From DAOULT01 sp964646625 (GTDB lineage Bacteria > Chloroflexota > Anaerolineae > CAZYHC01), in NCBI GenBank assembly GCA_964646625.1, contig CAZYHC010000003.1:62001-126000 (forward strand): a stretch of DNA of 64,000 bases, read 5' to 3'. Below, piece by piece: positions 31,908 through 40,794 of this stretch (within the stretch, counting starts at the first letter, position 1; each line of letters opens with the position of its first letter). Position numbers and translations under genes: made by a program. The notes under the pieces are model-generated. The model did not search any database, was not told the DNA's origin, and worked only from the letters and a program-made list of their open reading frames with translations.

Positions 31908-32645
31908 TCAAACCGCCACCCGTCTGGGACTGCCGGTCAACAGTCCTTCCCGATCCTCAAATCGGTCGCCGACGACCATCCCGCCTGGTTTGATCTCAAA
32001 GCGCCTGATCTCCCGATCGTGGGCGCTGCCCCGCATCTTCAAGATCAAAATGGCCCGCTGCATGGTGCTCTCGATCTCCACGTAGCGCATTATTATAACG
32101 GTATCGACGGTGAAAGACAGCGCCCCTCTCTCCCTGAACGTCAACCCGGTGGCCCGGTCTTCGCCGGTCAAAATGGTGGTCACCCCCTCCCGCTTCAGAC
32201 CGTTAACCACGTGATTGTATATCTCCCGTAGTTTGATCGGATCGCCGGTCAGACGGGTAAAATGGGCGATGCTATCCAGCAACACCCTTTTCACCCCCCA
32301 CTCCCGAATGGTCCGATTGAGAGCACTGGAAGGCGCTTGTAAGTTGGACAGAAAGACCTCCGGCGAGGTAAAGATGATGCGCAACTTGTCCTGGGCCTCC
32401 AGTTGTTTCAGGTCCCAACCCAAAGAAAGAGCATCGCGGTGCAGGAAATGAGGAAACTCCTCAAAAGTGATTAACAGCCCCGGCTCATCCTTCTGGACAA
32501 CCCCGGTGTAAAGAAACTGGACGCCCAGCGTGGTCTTTCCCGTGCCAGATGCCCCCCTAACCAGACAAGTCGAACCCTGGAGCAGACCTCCATTAAGCAT
32601 CTGATCCAAACCCGTGATCCCTGTTTCTACTCTTTCTCTCTCCAT
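31908..32645 (-). CDS. Single-domain KaiC/RecA-like ATPase
   Basis: This 245-residue protein has one KaiC-type domain: ITGLDQMLNGGLLQGSTCLVRGASGTGKTTLGVQFL (Walker A), FEEFP after the second strand (catalytic Glu pair), and VKRVLLDSIAHFTRLTGD (Walker B region). It ends with GMVVGDRFEDREGLLTGSPRR, typical of stand-alone KaiC-like proteins in signal transduction islands. It converges on the response-regulator gene with no gap, and follows cooC in the same direction by 15 bp. Its role is unknown; circadian function is not implied. Confidence 0.85.
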   Translation of the reverse strand: MERERVETGITGLDQMLNGGLLQGSTCLVRGASGTGKTTLGVQFLYTGVVQKDEPGLLITFEEFPHFLHRDALSLGWDLKQLEAQDKLRIIFTSPEVFLSNLQAPSSALNRTIREWGVKRVLLDSIAHFTRLTGDPIKLREIYNHVVNGLKREGVTTILTGEDRATGLTFRERGALSFTVDTVIIMRYVEIESTMQRAILILKMRGSAHDREIRRFEIKPGGMVVGDRFEDREGLLTGSPRRVAV

Positions 32646-32660
32646 ATCCTCACCTATAAA

Positions 32661-33437
32661 TTACGACCCTGCCTCCAGGGCATCGGCGATAAGTTTGGTT
32701 TCGGCCACGATGTTCTCGTCAAGGTCGAAGATCGCCACCCCTTGCAGGTCCGCTTCAATGGCCCTGGGAGTGGCCGAGAGGAAACCGAGAACCTGAACGC
32801 CCGGCAGGTTCTCGACGATGAATTGCCGGTGGGCCTCGCTCTGTATTTTGTTGCCCACCACGTAGACGCGCTCCAGGCCCAGGTCGCCCGCCAGAGGGAA
32901 AATGGCCCGCGCTGTCTGGAGGCTGCGCTGTCCCGGCTCGACGACAACGATCATGGCGTCCACCGAGTCCGCCGTACCCCGCCCCAGATGCTCGATGCCC
33001 GCCTCCATGTCCATGATGACCACCTCGGAACGCTGCACCAAAAGATGACGCACCAGGTTCTTGAGCAGGACACTTTCGGGACAGACACATCCCCCCCCAC
33101 CTCTCTGCACCGTCCCCATCACCAACAGCCTGACGTCCCGATGAGTGACGCAGAAGCGATCGGGGATGTCATCGACGCGGGGATTCATCTTGAAGAACGC
33201 GCCGTACCCGCCCGGCTGTGTGCCCGTTCGTTCGGCGATCAGGTCCTCCATTTCGGCGATGGGGGTGATCCTGGCCACCAGGTCGGCCGGAAACCCCAGG
33301 GCCGAGGCCAGATTGGGGGAAGGGTCGGCGTCGATAGCCAGCACCGTCTGGCCCCGCTCGGCGTAGATGTAGGCCAGCAGGGCGGCCAGGGTCGTTTTGC
33401 CTACTCCGCCCTTACCCGTGATAGCGATTTTGGGCAT
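32661..33437 (-). CDS. cooC: CooC-like nickel-insertion ATPase
   Basis: This 258-residue MinD/SIMIBI-type ATPase has the deviant Walker A GKGGVGKTT at residues 8-16, AIDADPSPNLASALGF and the CxC metal-binding motif in GGGGCVCPE near residue 114. CooC proteins load nickel into carbon monoxide dehydrogenase. No CODH gene is in the window, so its client must be elsewhere or different. It is followed by the KaiC-like gene. Confidence 0.85.
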   Translation of the reverse strand: MPKIAITGKGGVGKTTLAALLAYIYAERGQTVLAIDADPSPNLASALGFPADLVARITPIAEMEDLIAERTGTQPGGYGAFFKMNPRVDDIPDRFCVTHRDVRLLVMGTVQRGGGGCVCPESVLLKNLVRHLLVQRSEVVIMDMEAGIEHLGRGTADSVDAMIVVVEPGQRSLQTARAIFPLAGDLGLERVYVVGNKIQSEAHRQFIVENLPGVQVLGFLSATPRAIEADLQGVAIFDLDENIVAETKLIADALEAGS

Positions 33438-33452
33438 CTAACACTCTATTGA

Positions 33453-33484
33453 GGGACCTGGCACTTCCAAAGTGCCAGGCCCCT
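33453..33484. repeat. Dispersed palindromic repeat, copy A
   Basis: The core CCTGGCACTT pairs with AAGTGCCAGG around a 3-nt loop, with G- and C-rich flanks. It lies between the subtilase stop and the cooC start. Other copies are at 48467, 50464 and 56699. Confidence 0.85.
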
Positions 33485-33514
33485 GACCTCCTTCTCTAAA
33501 AGCTTGAACAAAGC

Positions 33515-36500
33515 TTAGTAAAGATACCTGAGGTAGTCCAGTTCAGCATATTGCACCGACGGATCGTCGTTCAGCGCGGTGGCTACCTCCACCTCCTGGC
33601 CCTGCGGCACCTCCAGCACCAGCACATCGATGGGCTCGATCTGGTGGGACACAGTGGCCGAATGGGCAGCCAGCAGGTTATCCACCTCGGCGGCCTGAAC
33701 CTGAGACTTGAACTTGACCAACACCCGCCCCGGCACGTGGTCGATGGAGGGGTCGATCACCGCCCGCGGAACAGGAGGCGGCGTTTCAGCCGGAACTGCC
33801 TGGGCGGTGGCCCGGTAGGTGTCGGCCACAATAGCCGCTCGGTAGACGTCGATCATACCATAGCCGTAGTACTGATCCCAACCGGGCGCCCCTATGTCCC
33901 AGGCCGTGGCAGCGATCAGGTACTCCACCTGGTCCACTCTCAGGCCCGGATTAAGCCCCCAGATCAGAGCGGCCAGCCCGGACACGTGAGGACAGGCCAT
34001 CGAGGTGCCCTGGAGGTAGTCGTAGTTATAGTCATAACCTGAGCCAGCCAACTCGAAGTAGTAGCTGGGCAAAGTGCTATAGATACCCCCAGGGTCATGC
34101 AGCGCGGCCATCTCCCCACCCGGCGCAGCCACGTCGATGTAAGAGCCGAAGTTGGAATAGCCGGCCCGCTCGCCGTTGACGTTCGTGGCCGAGACTGCCA
34201 GCACCCCAGGGAAAGCGGCCGGATACGAGGCCTGATCGGTAGCATCATTGCCTGCGGCGGCGACCACAAGGGCTCCTCTGGTATAGCGGGCGTACATGAC
34301 GGCCTCGTATTCGGCATTGGAGAACCCGTAGCCCCCCAGGCTGAGGTTGATGACCCTGGCCTGCCAGTCGGCAGCCTGACCGACGGCCGCCGCCACCACC
34401 GAGGAGGGGAAAGTCCCGCAATTGTCGCCGGTGATCTTCATGGGCATGATCTGCGGCTCCCAGTAAACGCCGACCACTCCCTTCCGGTTATTGGCTACGG
34501 CCGCGCCAATGGTGCCCGCCACGTGAGTGCCGTGTCCACACTTGTCCAGAGGTTGCGAATCCCAATCGTGGAAATCGTAGCCGCTGAGGAAGTGGCCCAG
34601 GTCGGGATGGCTATAGTAGTCCACCCCACTATCCACCACGGCCACCGCCACCGGCGTCTTAACCCTAAGCGCCCATGCACAGTCAGCGTTGATGTGCCAC
34701 ATATCCCACTGTTTGGGGTAATCAGGGTCGTTGGGCGTTATACCGGCGCAGCGGAAGTCCTTGACGATGAGAGGCAGATAATAGATCTGATGGCCGGCCA
34801 CGCCCCCGCCCCTGGTGTAGAAAAGAGAAACATCGTATATGATGGGAGTATGTACATTGATCGTGGTCCAGAAATTGACCCTGTACTGGATGTAGCGGCC
34901 TGTGGGCCATTTCTGGTCGCCGGGGCCCTCAATGTACTGTCCTGGCGCGTTGTGGCCCTGCAACGGGATGTACGGTTTGGGGTCGGGCACGTCCTTATTG
35001 GGGTAAGCCAGGCGCTCAGGATACCAGTTGGCGCTCAGCACGCTGGCAACGGTGTCCGCCACCCTGGTCTGCACGGAGATGTAAGTTCCTTCCGGGGTCT
35101 CGGCGTCCCACCAGACAGAGTACCAGGTGGTTTCCGTCGAGCCGCTGTCGTAGACCGAGGAAAGGTAGCTGCCCGCCCCATAATAACCATCGAGCCAGCC
35201 ATAGCCGGGATAATTGTAATCGAAGAGAAGCCAATTGGCGAAGAAAGTCAGGTTCGAACGGGAGAAGAAAACATCGCGATGCACGCCGGGCGGACTTGCA
35301 CGCTGGTCGTCCCAGGCCACGTAGGCGTAGGTATTGGCGACTACGACATTGCCCTTGTGCTCAAGGTTAGTGGCCACCGAAGGCCGCCATTGCTTGGCCG
35401 AGGGGGGACTAGATTTGGAGTAGTCCGGGAAGTAAACAGGGTCGTAGTCGTGTATCTTAACATTATCGTTGACGACGTGGTTGTTCTTAACCAGGTAATC
35501 CCCCATCTGGTTTTCTTCCACGAACGGATCGTCATCGAACTGCATGTAGATATCGTAGTTACGGTTGTCGTAATTGCGTCCGTCGGCCCAGACGAGATAG
35601 ATATCAGAGGCGATATCGAGCTCCGGCGGGAGCGACTTCTCATAGCTTTTCACGCGGATCTCAGGGTGTCCCTGCCAGGGCGGCCCGGTCTGCCAGGCAC
35701 GGAGGTCGTTACTGTTGACCCTATAGTTTCCTGACGACCCGTCCAGTCCTCCACTGGCCTGCCCTATCACCAGGTCGTAAGGGGAGGTGTTGCGTGGTTC
35801 GATGGATTCCCAATAGTAATAAATATCAGGGTCGTTGTCTTTACCGGCGTTCGTGCTGTTGCGGTAATCCTGCCACACGGTATGGATCAAGGTGACGGGG
35901 ACGGGCTCCGGGTCGGAGTAGGCCGTCACCCCAGGGGGGATGTGCAAAGGACAATCGTCACGGGTGACGTGAAAAACGATAGACTTCATCATCTGGCCCA
36001 CATCCACCGCCGGTTCGGCCTGCATGGCTCCCGCGACATCGTCATTGACGCGTCTGTCGTTGCCAAAGGGAGTCAGGACAGGGTAGGCGACGTTGAGATA
36101 GACGTCCGGGTCGGCAGCGCCGTTGCGGAAATCCTGCCAGACGCAGGCCACACTGGGAGAGGGGCCTATGAAATAGCTGACGATCATCTCGATGGTGTGG
36201 GTTTCGTCATCGTAGGTCGGACAGTCAGGCGCAACGTTCGCCAACCACGTATCCTGAGCGTTTATGGAGGGAAAGACCTGCTGAGAAGTGCCTGGGTCGT
36301 CGCTGATCATGGTATCGGTGTCCCACACCAGGACTCCGCCCACCACCTGGCCTCTGGCGGCGAAGATATCGGAGTTATTGTTACGCTTGTCTTCCCAGGC
36401 CAGGTAGAAAACCCCCTCGCCGGTCACGGCGATGTCGGGGTGGATTTGATCGTAGATCTGGTAGGCAGGGTTGGCCATCGTGAATTGCTGGTTGCCGCCC

Positions 36501-37723
36501 ACAGCCGTCAGCACCGCACCTGCTAAATTGTAATGCTGGAAGTAGATGTCGTAGTTGCCGTTGCGGTTATCCTGCCAGACCACCACCACGTCGCCCTTAG
36601 AACTGACCGCCACCGCCGGGTGGATCTGGTACCAGTTGGGCCAGGCCGCAGCATCGCTGTTAACCCTGATGTCCACCGCCTGCCAGGTAGCGGCGGCGTC
36701 GGTGGCCCAGTTCAGGTAGATATCGGCGTCCTGACAGTCGTTGTTGTGCCAGTCCTCCCAGACTATCACCAGGTTGTTGGTGGTGCTGAGGCCGTCGGTG
36801 GCGATAATGGGCGCTACCTGATCACAGGAGATTGCCTTATTGACATTTTTGTCGGGGGACAGAACGTCGTAATCAAGCGGGGCGGCGGTATTGGGAATGT
36901 GCCAGTAAGGCGGCTCCTCGAAGAGGCCCAACACCAGGGCGCTGTCGCCTCCCTCGGTGCCGCTGGTCAGAGGGATACCCAACGTGCCAGAGATGGGCAA
37001 TTCTTCCAGGCTGGAGGCGTACTCGCTCATATAATTGACGTGATCCCGCTCCACTATTCGATCCGGGGCCACCACGATGATCTCTTCCGGGGGCTGGGAA
37101 GGGCTGGGGTAGACGTTGTTGTCCTCGTCGTCCTCGCACACGTTGCCGACGCAGGGACAGCCCGCCGTGCCATACTGGCACTCCGGCAGGTCAACCCGGG
37201 CATAGAGGTTGTAGTTGGCCGGTTTGGTGAAGATCAGGGTGGTGCTCAGTTCCACAGAGGCGCCGAGCGGAAACCAGAACCCCTGGCAGCCAAAGGGCAC
37301 GGTCATGGGGGTGGAATAGGCATAGCCCCAGGGATAGACCGCCCCACTGATCGAAGATATGATGCCCCGCAATCCGCTATAAGGGTCAGTATCCACGTAG
37401 AGATCGACGTAGAAGTTGTTGGTGCTGCCCATATTCGCCGTGCCTGCGTTCCTGACGGTGACGTACACGATGGCCTCCGCGTTGGCGATGGCGGTGCTGG
37501 GTTCGATGCGGATGTCTGTTATCACCAGATCGGGCAGGGCGGCGGCCTCCACGTCCGGTACAGGGACAAAGGGCACGTCAGGCGGGATGGGCGCCGGCGT
37601 GGGGGTAGGCCAGGTCGGGTCCCCCAGAGGCGCGGCGGACGTCCCCATCGTCAACAGGGCGAAAGTAGCCACAATACCCGACAGAAAGAGAAAAATGATA
37701 AGAAAAAGATATCGGCTTTTCAT
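33515..37723 (-). CDS. Giant secreted subtilisin-family protease with C-terminal prodomain-like module
   Basis: This 1402-residue protein has a signal peptide at residues 1-30. A CARDB-like adhesion domain follows at about 45-190 (PDLVITDIRIEPSTAIANAEAIVYVTVRNAG). Residues 240-800 hold propeller-like repeats of the form VVWQDNRNGNYDIYF / LAWEDKRNNNSDIF. The S8 catalytic domain spans about 1010-1300, with Asp in VAVVDSGVD, His in GHGTHVAGTIGA, Asn in VAAAGND and Ser in GTSMACPHVSGLAAL. The last ~75 residues (VPGRVLVKFKSQVQAAEV, VLVLEVPQGQEVEVA) look like a fervidolysin-type propeptide, which normally sits at the N-terminus. It heads a block of envelope genes on the minus strand. Confidence 0.9.
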   Translation of the reverse strand: MKSRYLFLIIFLFLSGIVATFALLTMGTSAAPLGDPTWPTPTPAPIPPDVPFVPVPDVEAAALPDLVITDIRIEPSTAIANAEAIVYVTVRNAGTANMGSTNNFYVDLYVDTDPYSGLRGIISSISGAVYPWGYAYSTPMTVPFGCQGFWFPLGASVELSTTLIFTKPANYNLYARVDLPECQYGTAGCPCVGNVCEDDEDNNVYPSPSQPPEEIIVVAPDRIVERDHVNYMSEYASSLEELPISGTLGIPLTSGTEGGDSALVLGLFEEPPYWHIPNTAAPLDYDVLSPDKNVNKAISCDQVAPIIATDGLSTTNNLVIVWEDWHNNDCQDADIYLNWATDAAATWQAVDIRVNSDAAAWPNWYQIHPAVAVSSKGDVVVVWQDNRNGNYDIYFQHYNLAGAVLTAVGGNQQFTMANPAYQIYDQIHPDIAVTGEGVFYLAWEDKRNNNSDIFAARGQVVGGVLVWDTDTMISDDPGTSQQVFPSINAQDTWLANVAPDCPTYDDETHTIEMIVSYFIGPSPSVACVWQDFRNGAADPDVYLNVAYPVLTPFGNDRRVNDDVAGAMQAEPAVDVGQMMKSIVFHVTRDDCPLHIPPGVTAYSDPEPVPVTLIHTVWQDYRNSTNAGKDNDPDIYYYWESIEPRNTSPYDLVIGQASGGLDGSSGNYRVNSNDLRAWQTGPPWQGHPEIRVKSYEKSLPPELDIASDIYLVWADGRNYDNRNYDIYMQFDDDPFVEENQMGDYLVKNNHVVNDNVKIHDYDPVYFPDYSKSSPPSAKQWRPSVATNLEHKGNVVVANTYAYVAWDDQRASPPGVHRDVFFSRSNLTFFANWLLFDYNYPGYGWLDGYYGAGSYLSSVYDSGSTETTWYSVWWDAETPEGTYISVQTRVADTVASVLSANWYPERLAYPNKDVPDPKPYIPLQGHNAPGQYIEGPGDQKWPTGRYIQYRVNFWTTINVHTPIIYDVSLFYTRGGGVAGHQIYYLPLIVKDFRCAGITPNDPDYPKQWDMWHINADCAWALRVKTPVAVAVVDSGVDYYSHPDLGHFLSGYDFHDWDSQPLDKCGHGTHVAGTIGAAVANNRKGVVGVYWEPQIMPMKITGDNCGTFPSSVVAAAVGQAADWQARVINLSLGGYGFSNAEYEAVMYARYTRGALVVAAAGNDATDQASYPAAFPGVLAVSATNVNGERAGYSNFGSYIDVAAPGGEMAALHDPGGIYSTLPSYYFELAGSGYDYNYDYLQGTSMACPHVSGLAALIWGLNPGLRVDQVEYLIAATAWDIGAPGWDQYYGYGMIDVYRAAIVADTYRATAQAVPAETPPPVPRAVIDPSIDHVPGRVLVKFKSQVQAAEVDNLLAAHSATVSHQIEPIDVLVLEVPQGQEVEVATALNDDPSVQYAELDYLRYLY

Positions 37724-37907
37724 GGTAATAATGCCTCCTTAATGAAAGACGAATGAAAGGACCTCTTACAACCACAAAGAGCATGAAATACACAAAGGTT
37801 TCATACTCTTTCTCCTCTTTCTCCTTGTACGCTTTGTGTGCTTCGTGGTTGAAAAGTTCTGATGGCCGCAGGTGCCAATTTTCTGTGGAGCCACCATCCT
37901 GTCAACC

Positions 37908-37926
37908 GTCGGGCACAACGCCCGAC
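37908..37926. repeat. Short hairpin GTCGGGC/GCCCGAC
   Basis: The 7-bp arms enclose ACAAC. It lies 20 bp after the stop of the Fn3 membrane protein (minus strand) and may be its terminator. The rest of 37724-37945 holds two oppositely oriented copies of a CACAAAG-rich motif and no gene. Confidence 0.45.
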
Positions 37927-37945
37927 CCACTTTGCGGATAAGCCC

Positions 37946-38929
37946 TTAATCCAACGTCTCGGCTGGCTTGCTTTCCTTAGCATTTATCAACCTGGTCACT
38001 ATCAGCAGACCCAACAGGATCACGGCCCAGAAAAGGAGTGAGGTACAGCCGGCCGGTAGCAAGGTCTTTCCATATTCACCGTGAAGGGGCTGCGGAGCTT
38101 TGACCTCTTTGCTAAATCCGGACTCATTACCTGCCCGGTCAAAGGCTGTGACCACGTAATAGTAAAATTCGCCATTGGCCACATCTTTGTCCCCGTATTC
38201 GGTCAGCCTTTTTCCCAGGTTGGTCAGCCTGACGTACTCGCTGCCCGACCTGTCGGGACGACGATAGATTTTATAGCCTTCCAGATCGTCCTCGGTGTTA
38301 GGGTCCCACTCTATGCCCACATCCCCTCCAGGTATGGCCCGCACGTTCCTGGGAGGAGCCGGTGGCTCGGTATCCGGCGAGGTGGTGGGGGTGGGCGTAG
38401 GCGTGGTGGTAGGGGTGAGTGTAGGCGTGGGTGTAGGGGTGGACGTATCCGTCGGCGTAGATGTGGAGGTGGACGTTGAAGTGGGAGATGGCGGCACAGG
38501 TGCGACCACGGTGGCAGGAACGACCACCACAGGAGCAGGTGTATCGGTAACGTCGTAAATAGGGGTCACCGGGACCAGATCGGGGGTACCGGTTGGTACG
38601 GGAGTGTCGGTCGGTTCTTTCTCTTCGGTAGGCTCTTCCGTAGTCGTCGCTTCCCTGGTAGTTGTCGGCGTGTAGTAGACAGGGGTGAAGGTACGAGTCG
38701 GCAACACAAAAGGCGGAGCGGTAGCCGTTGGGCTCGGGGAGACCCCTGGCACCACAGTAGACGTTGTTTCAGGCGTAGGCGAAGGTCTGGGTGGAGGCGG
38801 GTTCTGGGAAGCAACCGGAGGGGCGGCCATCAGGACCAGCACACCTATTAGACCGAATATCATCACCGAATAGAAAATGACGTAAAAACCGCCTGCCTGA
38901 CCTGAAGGTTCGTCACGTTTTTTGTTCAT
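37946..38929 (-). CDS. Thr/Pro-rich membrane protein with fibronectin type III domain
   Basis: This 327-residue protein begins with a membrane anchor at residues 17-38. A Thr/Pro/Ser-rich stalk runs to about residue 190 with many TPTPT repeats. It is followed by a fibronectin type III domain (PPAPPRNVRAIPGGDVGIEWDP, LEGYKIYRRPDRSG, YYYVVTAFDRAGNESG) and a second hydrophobic segment near the C-terminus (LLFWAVILLGLLIVTRLI). The stalk probably projects the Fn3 domain through the cell wall. It precedes the subtilase gene on the same strand and belongs with two similar stalk proteins upstream. Confidence 0.75.
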   Translation of the reverse strand: MNKKRDEPSGQAGGFYVIFYSVMIFGLIGVLVLMAAPPVASQNPPPPRPSPTPETTSTVVPGVSPSPTATAPPFVLPTRTFTPVYYTPTTTREATTTEEPTEEKEPTDTPVPTGTPDLVPVTPIYDVTDTPAPVVVVPATVVAPVPPSPTSTSTSTSTPTDTSTPTPTPTLTPTTTPTPTPTTSPDTEPPAPPRNVRAIPGGDVGIEWDPNTEDDLEGYKIYRRPDRSGSEYVRLTNLGKRLTEYGDKDVANGEFYYYVVTAFDRAGNESGFSKEVKAPQPLHGEYGKTLLPAGCTSLLFWAVILLGLLIVTRLINAKESKPAETLD

Positions 38930-39051
38930 TTTTTACCACCTGCCAATAGACCAGACAATCGTACATTTAAATTCTACCATCACCGGGAGGTATAGTCAAT
39001 AGTACTATATACCTATAGGGATACCCCATCTTCCTAATCTATCTGCAAAGT

Positions 39052-39077
39052 CATCTTGCCCAACGGTAGCCAAGATG
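39052..39077 (-). terminator. Hairpin downstream of a stalk-protein gene
   Basis: CATCTTG and CAAGATG arms enclose 12 nt, 23 bp after the stop of the minus-strand gene at 39100. No U-tract follows. Confidence 0.35.
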
Positions 39078-39099
39078 GCCGTCCCCCACTCTTTGGCGC

Positions 39100-39807
39100 T
39101 TAGTGGGTACGTTGCCAATCGACCCTGAACAATTGTTTGCCAGTTTTCTTACATCCGGCCTGGCTGGTCTTGAACCCGATTTTATCCGAGGACGGTTGCC
39201 CCCACTCGAAAACCTGCATCCACCACAGACCGTCGCGGGGTTTGCTGTCGATCATGATCTGATACTCCCCGTCGAAGTTTGAAGTTGCGCCGGGCGGAGC
39301 GGTGCCGTCTTCGCCCCACACCCTGATCTCGATGCCCGATAAGGGCAGACCGTCGGCGGTGTATATCACGCCAAAGACCCGTGTCGAGTCGCAACGCGGC
39401 CCGGCCAGCATCTGACCCAAAGCATAGAGCGGCTCAGGGGTGGGGGGCGGCGGCGGCGGGATGGGCGTAATGGTCGGGGTAGGCGTGACCGAGGGGGTAG
39501 GCGTCCTGGTAGGGGTAGGGGTACTGGTCGTGGTCGGTGTCGGAGTAGTGGTTTTTGTCGGAGTAGCCGTCAGGGTCTCGGTTGGGGTCCAGGTCGGCGG
39601 AAAGGTGGGCGTGACCTCTTGGGCCAGGGCCACCGTGGCTTCTTCCGTTGCCGTTGCCCCCTTCTGCGGAGGGAAGGGGTTAAAGGGCAGATTAGGGTTC
39701 AGGAAGATCGCCGTGTAACAAAGGCAAATAATGATGGTTATGACCGCCACCACCGCGGTAACGAGCCGTAATACTCTTTCGTCCAGTTGATCAAGCATCT
39801 GTCCCAT
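39100..39807 (-). CDS. Thr/Pro-rich stalk membrane protein 2
   Basis: This 235-residue protein has an N-terminal membrane helix (VTAVVAVITIIICLCYTAIFLNP) followed by NPFPPQKG. A Thr/Pro-rich stalk covers about residues 65-125. A small C-terminal domain (RVFGVIYTADGLPLSGIEIRVWGEDG) resembles a carboxypeptidase-regulatory-like beta sandwich. Its N-terminal 50 residues align with the next gene, so the two are paralogues with different end domains. It is 13 bp downstream of that gene. Confidence 0.7.
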   Translation of the reverse strand: MGQMLDQLDERVLRLVTAVVAVITIIICLCYTAIFLNPNLPFNPFPPQKGATATEEATVALAQEVTPTFPPTWTPTETLTATPTKTTTPTPTTTSTPTPTRTPTPSVTPTPTITPIPPPPPPTPEPLYALGQMLAGPRCDSTRVFGVIYTADGLPLSGIEIRVWGEDGTAPPGATSNFDGEYQIMIDSKPRDGLWWMQVFEWGQPSSDKIGFKTSQAGCKKTGKQLFRVDWQRTH

Positions 39808-39819
39808 GGTCAGAAGTCC

Positions 39820-40767
39820 TCACCACTCCTCGTATTCATATTCTGCTGCGTACTGTTTCATGAATATAATCTGCACCCACTGTACCGCGCCTGTGGACTT
39901 GCAACTGATGCGGTCGGGGTCGATCTGCTCACAACTAACGAAGCCGTCGCCTTCGCACGGGCTGCCGGTGGTTTCGAAATCGACCACGGGCGAGAGGGGG
40001 TCACGGTGGCCCCAGTTGCGCACCACCACGGCGTGCCATCTCCCCGCTTTAGGGTGATTATCCAGCACGCCATCCCAATTCTTGTTGTCCAGCCCATCCA
40101 GGTATTCATCGTTGGTGAGGCACCAATAACCTTCCTCCATCCCATCGGCCCAGTAGTGTATGGCCACGTCCGAGATCAGCGCTTCCGTCCAGCGGTCCCT
40201 GGTGATGCCCATCACGCCTGTGGTGCCACAGTTCGGATACCCCCACACCGTGCCCACACTCCAGGGATATTTAGGTTGGGGGGTGGGCGTCCAGGTGGGG
40301 GGAATGGTGGACGAGGGGATAGGCGTTGGCGGCCGCGGGGTGAGGGTGGGCGTTTCGGTGGGCGTTTCGGTGGGCGTGGGCGTCAGCGTAGGAGTGGACG
40401 TGGGCGTATGGGTCGGGGTGCGAGTGGGAGTCGGGGTGGAAGTAGGCGTAAACGTCCAGGTAGGGGGAAAAGTGGGCGTGGGTTCCTTACCCTGGGCTTC
40501 GGCCTCCGTGGAGACAAGCGTCGCCATCTCCGCGGCTTCCGCTCCATTATCGCTAACTTCCGCAGGCAGGGGCGCCACCTGAGCCACCGCATCAGCGGGC
40601 GGGGGATAAGGGTTAAATAATACCCTGGGATTGACAAAGATTGCGGCATAACAGAAACAGACCAGGATCGTCATGATCAGGACGATGATAACAAGAACCC
40701 TGACCACTCCCTCACTTAAACGGCCAAGTATCATCATAGCCCTACCCTCCTTCACATCGAAACCCAA
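39820..40767 (-). CDS. Thr/Pro-rich stalk membrane protein 3
   Basis: This 315-residue protein has a membrane helix near residues 20-45 (VLVIIVLIMTILVCFCYAAIFVNP), a Thr/Pro stalk at about 95-165 and a Trp/Gly/Asp-rich C-terminal domain (YPWSVGTVWGYPNCGTTGVMGITRDRW). The C-terminal domain is unrecognised. Its N-terminus is paralogous to the 39100-39807 product. The stalk DNA is a simple GGGTGTNGG-type repeat and should not be mistaken for a CRISPR array. Confidence 0.7.
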   Translation of the reverse strand: MGFDVKEGRAMMILGRLSEGVVRVLVIIVLIMTILVCFCYAAIFVNPRVLFNPYPPPADAVAQVAPLPAEVSDNGAEAAEMATLVSTEAEAQGKEPTPTFPPTWTFTPTSTPTPTRTPTHTPTSTPTLTPTPTETPTETPTLTPRPPTPIPSSTIPPTWTPTPQPKYPWSVGTVWGYPNCGTTGVMGITRDRWTEALISDVAIHYWADGMEEGYWCLTNDEYLDGLDNKNWDGVLDNHPKAGRWHAVVVRNWGHRDPLSPVVDFETTGSPCEGDGFVSCEQIDPDRISCKSTGAVQWVQIIFMKQYAAEYEYEEW

Positions 40768-40794
40768 AGGTACGGCCAGCTTAGTTCTGAATAA

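Noticed and set aside
34097..35734. Long plus-strand frame opposite the subtilase
   Set aside because: His/Val/Gly-rich shadow with no ribosome site. The subtilase catalytic motifs lie on the minus strand.
40310..40480. Regular GT-rich repeats suggesting a CRISPR array or tandem repeat element
   Set aside because: They encode the Thr/Pro stalk of a membrane protein in frame, and there are no unique spacers.
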